Origin: Chrysolina oricalcia
Lineage: Eukaryota; Arthropoda; Insecta; Coleoptera; Chrysomelidae
DNA length: 64,000 bases
Direction: 5' to 3'
NCBI GenBank assembly: GCA_944452925.2
Contig: OX101816.2
Span: 56,464,507 to 56,528,506, forward strand
Part shown: positions 59,455 to 64,000 of the stretch, piece by piece
Numbering within the stretch: position 1 is the stretch's first letter
How the letters are laid out: every line of letters begins with the position of its first letter
Notes under the pieces: generated by a model
Databases searched by the model: none
Told to the model about the DNA's origin: nothing
What the model saw: the letters and a program-made list of their open reading frames with translations, nothing else
Made by a program: the position numbers and the translations under genes

Positions 59455-61913
59455 ACATGTTATGAAAATAGAAATATAGTGCTACAAAACGTATATTCTC
59501 ATTTTAACAAAGGGGAACTTTGTTAAACCTTTTCAATCGATTAAGTAGTAGCTATAATTGGAGATTTACAGGTACCTACATTGCATTGTCAATTTTTATT
59601 TTTATTATAGTTAGGTCCTAATTACCTCAATTGATAAGACGGGTATTTGAGTAATGTTCAACGTAGAATAATTTAATGTATTACATTCGCTTGAGAAAGA
59701 TACTGTGTATCGAAACATGTCGCGAAGATAATAAATCTGTGGAAATTTAATCGTGTTTACCTTAGTGTCATATACTATGAATTTCCATCAAGTAACGGCC
59801 ACATCAATCCAAAAAACAAAAACTATCGGTTGAAACGAAATTTGTTTGGTTAACAAGTGGGTGTAGCACAAAAAAAAATAATAAAAATTAGTTAAATTAG
59901 ATTAGATGACCTCATTTTGATATGCAAGGCATTTTAGGCGTATTCGTCTATTCATGAAACTTCATAAAAAATATGTTTCATCCAGTTAACAGATGGAAGA
60001 AGGTCGACCTCTCTTCGGCTCCTGTACTATAAACCACAGTGTGAATATTTGTTCACGTAGTGAAATAGACCAAAAATATCTTATTATTTTAATCATTCAA
60101 GGTGAAGTGAAAAATAAAAAAAGATATGCACCACTAACATAACTGCATAAATGCTAATTACTGGTTATCGTGATGTGAATACGAGCAGAGTCGATATAAC
60201 ATACATTTCACTTTAATTGATTGTCAAAATGGTCTGAAACTATTATTAGTTACGTTGCCAATTATATGGAAACGAAGGTCACCCTGTACATCTCTCTAGA
60301 CCAACTAGTTTGCCATAAAATTATCTATTCAACCATGTATCATAAACTGATATTCGTTCCTTAATTGACTGTTAAATTGCACCACGATGTGGTGCTGTAG
60401 GTTTTCCTATAGCTGAAAAGTAAATAAGCAACCAAAAATCAGTAAGTCGCCCGAGAGCGCCACGGCAAATTATAATAATAGCTGTTATTATAGACCGTCA
60501 GGTAGTGACAGATTTGGGTGCCCCATTTTCGCATACAAGCCTCGAATACGGTTGAAAAGTACATCGATGTTGAGTAAAATGGAGGGATATTTATCAGTGG
60601 CTCCTGGGGAGAACATCAAAAATCAAAAAGAATTTCCGTTAAATTTTCCGACGACAAAATCTACTTATCCATTCGCGCTACTAAAGCCATTATGTTTTTC
60701 GGTCTAGTGACGATGTAGGTTTTCATAGTTTCGATGGGTTTGTGTGGGAAAATCTGTTAAAATCTAGATTTTTCTTAACGCAAGATTACGCCCTCATTTC
60801 AACCCTTTTAGCCACCTGCAACACTCAAGCCTTTGGTATTCCGAAGCCAGGTTCTATTAATTTTGATCGCCCCGTATCTTCCAAATACTTAAAGTTGGAT
60901 GGTTGGTTCAAATGCAAAATATGATCGCCCTCTCATGTACTGCATATGGATCTGCAGGAAAACGAATATTTTCTCGAAAAAAGTTCGGTAAAAATTACCA
61001 AAAACAAAGTTTAACCATCTGCATACCCGCCAGTTTTGATTCTAGAAACTTCTGTCAGTTGAACTTTTTGATGCACATATTGTGGACCATTCCATTATAA
61101 AAATTCAGATCGATACGATGAAAATGAAATTCCGGATTTTTTGAAAAATCGTTAAAATATCAAACTTTGACCCCCTGTAGAATCCAAACGCCGACATTCA
61201 CAGAGTTGGCGCAATGGTAGTTTTTTTTTGAGGACATCAAATTCGTTAACTTCGTTATCTCAACATCTCTCGGTAACTTCTAGACTATTTTTTTTTCTCA
61301 CGTGTTCACTATATCCCTTCAGGACAACAACGATAGTTTTTCCGTTTCACAATAATATCTTTCTTATATTGGTCTTAAAGAACACTCTTTGCCATCTATT
61401 CAAGTTTTTGGAAAAGTTTTTTTCCTATCTCAGGACAACCATAACAGAACAAACTTACTAATATAACACGAGTAAAAACAGAATTAGTTTTGAAAATGAA
61501 CAGAGATAAGTTGAAAAATTATAGTAATGTTGATATACCCAACATGACTCGACATAACTTGATCCTTCTAATACATTTGAAATTGATTGACATTTATTTT
61601 CAAATTCTGAAAGACTGTCATCAGTCCAATATTTTTATTTTCATCCGTACAATATTCTCTTTTTTATGATAATTTGTATTTTTACTCAAGTGTGTGTGTA
61701 GATTTAATATTATTGATTTGTCCTGTTATTTGTTATCCTGAGGAAGGAAAAAACTCCGAAAGCTTGACAAGAAGACAAAGAGCCTTGAAGGCCAATATAA
61801 TACTGCAATTCAATTCTATTCTACTCAATTCTACAGTTATTGTCAGTTACGATTTTCCCAATTTTCCAATACAGCTTTCAGTATTTCGAGTTCATTCATG
61901 CCAAATTTTAGCA
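59455..61913. other. No gene recognised; two PLE-like signatures
   Basis: Near 59690-59735 CTTGAGAAAGATACTGTG is followed by TATCGAAACATGTCGCG, and near 61736-61775 TCCTGAGGAAGGAAAAAACT is followed by CCGAAAGCTTG. Both have the CTGA-(A)GAAGG...(T)CGAAA form common near the ends of Penelope-like elements. A TACAGGGTG-type terminus (inverse) is at 60289-60298. No reading frame supports a gene. Confidence 0.3.
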
Positions 61914-62348
61914 CAGTGGCGGCGATAAGGATTCGAGCCCCCCCGCCAAATTTTGTTAGAATATTCATACATGTGGCAATAAAATCTGGAAATACCAGAC
62001 ATAATGGGACATAATTCCATATAATAATACACGATATACTTATTTATTACATTACATTATTTATATTGAAATATTTTCCAAAGAAATTAGCAATATTCCG
62101 GTATATGGTTTTATTGCCACTCTGTATAATATAAATGCCATAATTTGCTAGGTGATTTGAATATAAGATCTTACCATCGCAAAAATCTGTCTGGTGCTAG
62201 TGAAGTGTCAGCTGTTTTTTTGCAAATTTAAGTAAATGTTGACAAACAATTAGAATTAGAAAGTTTTAGCAAAGAGGTCGCGCAAAGAGGTGGAGCTGCC
62301 CCCCCCCACCGCACGGCGAGCTCTGCGGGCCCCTTGTCGCCGCCACTG
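61914..62348. mobile_element. hAT-like MITE, inverted shorter relative of 56314-57138
   Basis: CAGTGGCGGCGATAAGGATT at 61914 and GTCGCCGCCACTG ending 62348; flanks TTTTAGCA and TTTTAGGA are alike at 7 of 8 bases, an aged 8-bp duplication. Internal text such as CCAGACATAATGGGACATAA and GGTATATGGTTTTATTGCC occurs in inverse in the larger copy. Confidence 0.88.
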
Positions 62349-62370
62349 TTTTAGGAACTGCTTTTAGTAA

Positions 62371-62528
62371 GGGTGGATTTAGTCACTTTAGCTCAAGCAT
62401 TATCATAAACATAACAGTTTTTAGCAAAAACTTAATATTGTTTTATAAACGGTGCCATTTGATATAAGAGGTTCAACTTTCGATTTTAAAATTTAAAAAC
62501 TTTAAAGTGATGTTGATTAAATCCACCC
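62371..62528. mobile_element. Small PIF/Harbinger-like MITE
   Basis: GGGTGGATTTAGTCACTTTA and the inverse AAAGTGATGTTGATTAAATC..CACCC form the ends of a 158-bp element flanked by TAA at 62368-62370 and 62529-62531. A 3-bp T-x-A duplication is typical of PIF/Harbinger. Confidence 0.72.
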
Positions 62529-62531
62529 TAA

Positions 62532-63339
62532 GAGATTTGCTGGCACAGCAACTGATTTGGTTACATTTTTATCTCTTGATTGATTCCAATAATGCACGTG
62601 GAAAAACAATTGTTGACAGGACAATGGTTCATTATTCAAAGACTTGGAATCCGATATGAGTTTTCTTCAAGGTCACCTATTTAATGAAATAATCGAAACG
62701 TGCAGTTGAAACAGTCATTAGTTTTCTAGGTTACAATCAGACTAACAAAGGAGAAATTATATCAATAATAGTCATAACATATTATAGAATAGCATAAGAT
62801 ACGAAAAACAAAGAACGTAACTACCATTAACACCAGTAATCTTTCCTGTTTACAGTGTTTACAAACAAGACTGCTCTCACTGGAATTTGTTTGTCATTTC
62901 CATAGTTGGAAACAATGGCAATCCTGCGAAAGTTTGCATGGCATTATGATCAATCACATCACGTAGGCTGGGCGTTTCAACATTGCAACTGAGATATTAT
63001 TTGATTTATCATTTTTATGAATAATTCGTGACATGATTCACTCGTTACCTACCTCCTGAAATGTTTCTAATTAATAGAATTGTATAACAAAAAATTATTA
63101 GGATATGGATATATGGGTAATCTATGATATAAAAATGTAAATTTTTATTAAAATTGTCAACTTGATAGAATTAAATTGAAATACATACATCCGACAATTT
63201 TTTTTTCAAACTTTGAATTTATCGCAATCGACAAAAGGTTTACAAGAGTTAATCAAATGTATGGACGCGCCCATTTTTCTCAGTTAATATGAGGGTTATC
63301 GAAAAGAAATTCGGATGAAAGTTGAATGGTATTCTCTAC
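62532..63339. other. No gene recognised
   Basis: AT-rich; nothing identified. Confidence 0.35.
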
Positions 63340-64000
63340 TTTTCACCTTTCTATAAATTCAAATATTTTTTAGATTTAAAACAATTTTGTAAAACAAAGA
63401 TACAGTGTATTTCGTATATTTGTGTCCACCTCTGTAATTTACTTACCTATTGCTTAATTTGTTCAGAATTTTCCTCAGTAGGAGAATATAGCCAGTTAGA
63501 TATTTTAAGCGATATGGCTTTTTGATTCAGGCAGTGGCGTACGTAAGTTATTATAAAAAAATATTTTTTTGTTCCACATTGACAGTTGTGCCATTAAAAA
63601 TATTTATAATTTTATCATTGGAATAAATTCAGTTTTTGATACTTAAAATTATCTCGAACATTTTTAATGAAATAACTCGATGTAGCACATAAAAAATGTT
63701 TTTATAAACACTTAACCACCTACACCATTGTCTGAATCAAATTGCCATATCGCTTAAAATATCCAACAAGCTACTTTCCCCGATTGAGATTTTTTTAACA
63801 AATTGAGCAATAGGTAAGGGAGTTACAGACGAGGACACAAAAATACGAAACACGAAAATAATATTAGTACTGCAGAAATGAGAAAAAAAAAACTTTCTTG
63901 CGATACTAAACATGACATATGGTTCCATTTAAAAAAATGCCGATTACGTCTCTTCTCCACCAATGGCAAATCTAAAAAATATTTGAATTTATAGAAAGGT
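63340..64000. repeat. Inverted repeat pair cut by the window end
   Basis: CACCTTTCTATAAATTCAAA at 63343 is mirrored by TTTGAATTTATAGAAAGGT at 63982-64000, and ATTTTAAGCGATATGGC at 63501-63517 by GCCATATCGCTTAAAAT at 63743-63759. Arms are about 195 and 280 bp with indels; the loop near 63535-63720 contains a CAGTGGCGTACG word. The right end is outside the window. Confidence 0.72.

Noticed and set aside
46309..64000. Search for upstream bin3 exons on the - strand
   Set aside because: No - strand frame resembled the residues before YYGYRNP; all candidates are TE genes or shadows. The upstream exons are taken to lie outside the window.

Overview
This window is nuclear DNA from an animal, most likely an insect. 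It is AT-rich, the genes are split by short GT..AG-bounded exons in very long introns, and most of the sequence is transposable elements (TEs) in many states of decay. The mix of DD41D mariner, piggyBac, Crypton-type recombinase, hAT relics, non-LTR retrotransposons and a tRNA-derived SINE fits an arthropod; a beetle is a guess that the sequence alone does not prove.

Two host genes can be read, and they converge. On the + strand, nine exons between 543 and 26395 encode the last 445 residues of an EML/EMAP-type WD40 microtubule-binding protein; its start lies left of the window. On the - strand, three exons (46308-45906, 39182-38964, 33366-32767) encode the C-terminal part of the 7SK snRNA methylphosphate capping enzyme (bin3/MePCE); its upstream exons lie right of 46308 and were not found here. 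All exon junctions keep the reading frame.

Region by region. 0.8-9.2 kb (EML intron): several decayed - strand non-LTR retrotransposons. 10.4-15.3 kb: degenerate gag-like coiled coil, a 3-copy tandem repeat, a nearly intact DD41D mariner with very long terminal inverted repeats (TIRs), then a 1.24-kb palindrome. 15.6-23.7 kb: RT relics, a 327-bp (CTTT)n array, a fold-back element with a second element inside it, a CR1-like element split by a 1.64-kb palindrome, and a TIR element. 26.4-32.8 kb is intergenic and holds a mariner relic and a 3.1-kb structure whose two ends are the same G/C-punctuated minisatellite in opposite orientation. 33.4-46.3 kb (bin3 introns): hAT relic with an inserted MITE, SINE, tripled repeat, RT relics, a long interrupted minisatellite, and a 2.5-kb fold-back element carrying a fairly young RT insertion.

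46.4-53.2 kb is a three-level nest with the target duplications still visible: an outer TA-flanked element with minisatellite arms and a RING-H2-like reading frame was entered by a DD41D mariner (TA), which was entered by a piggyBac element (TTAA). 53.4-55.2 kb is a Crypton-like tyrosine recombinase pseudogene split by a truncated non-LTR element. 55.9-64 kb holds RT fragments, an RNase H-bearing non-LTR element, two copies of a hAT-like MITE, a Harbinger-like MITE and one arm-pair of a palindrome cut by the window end.

The strongest candidate for something not well described is the RING-carrying, minisatellite-armed outer element. The density of long perfect-looking palindromes inside transcribed introns is the second.
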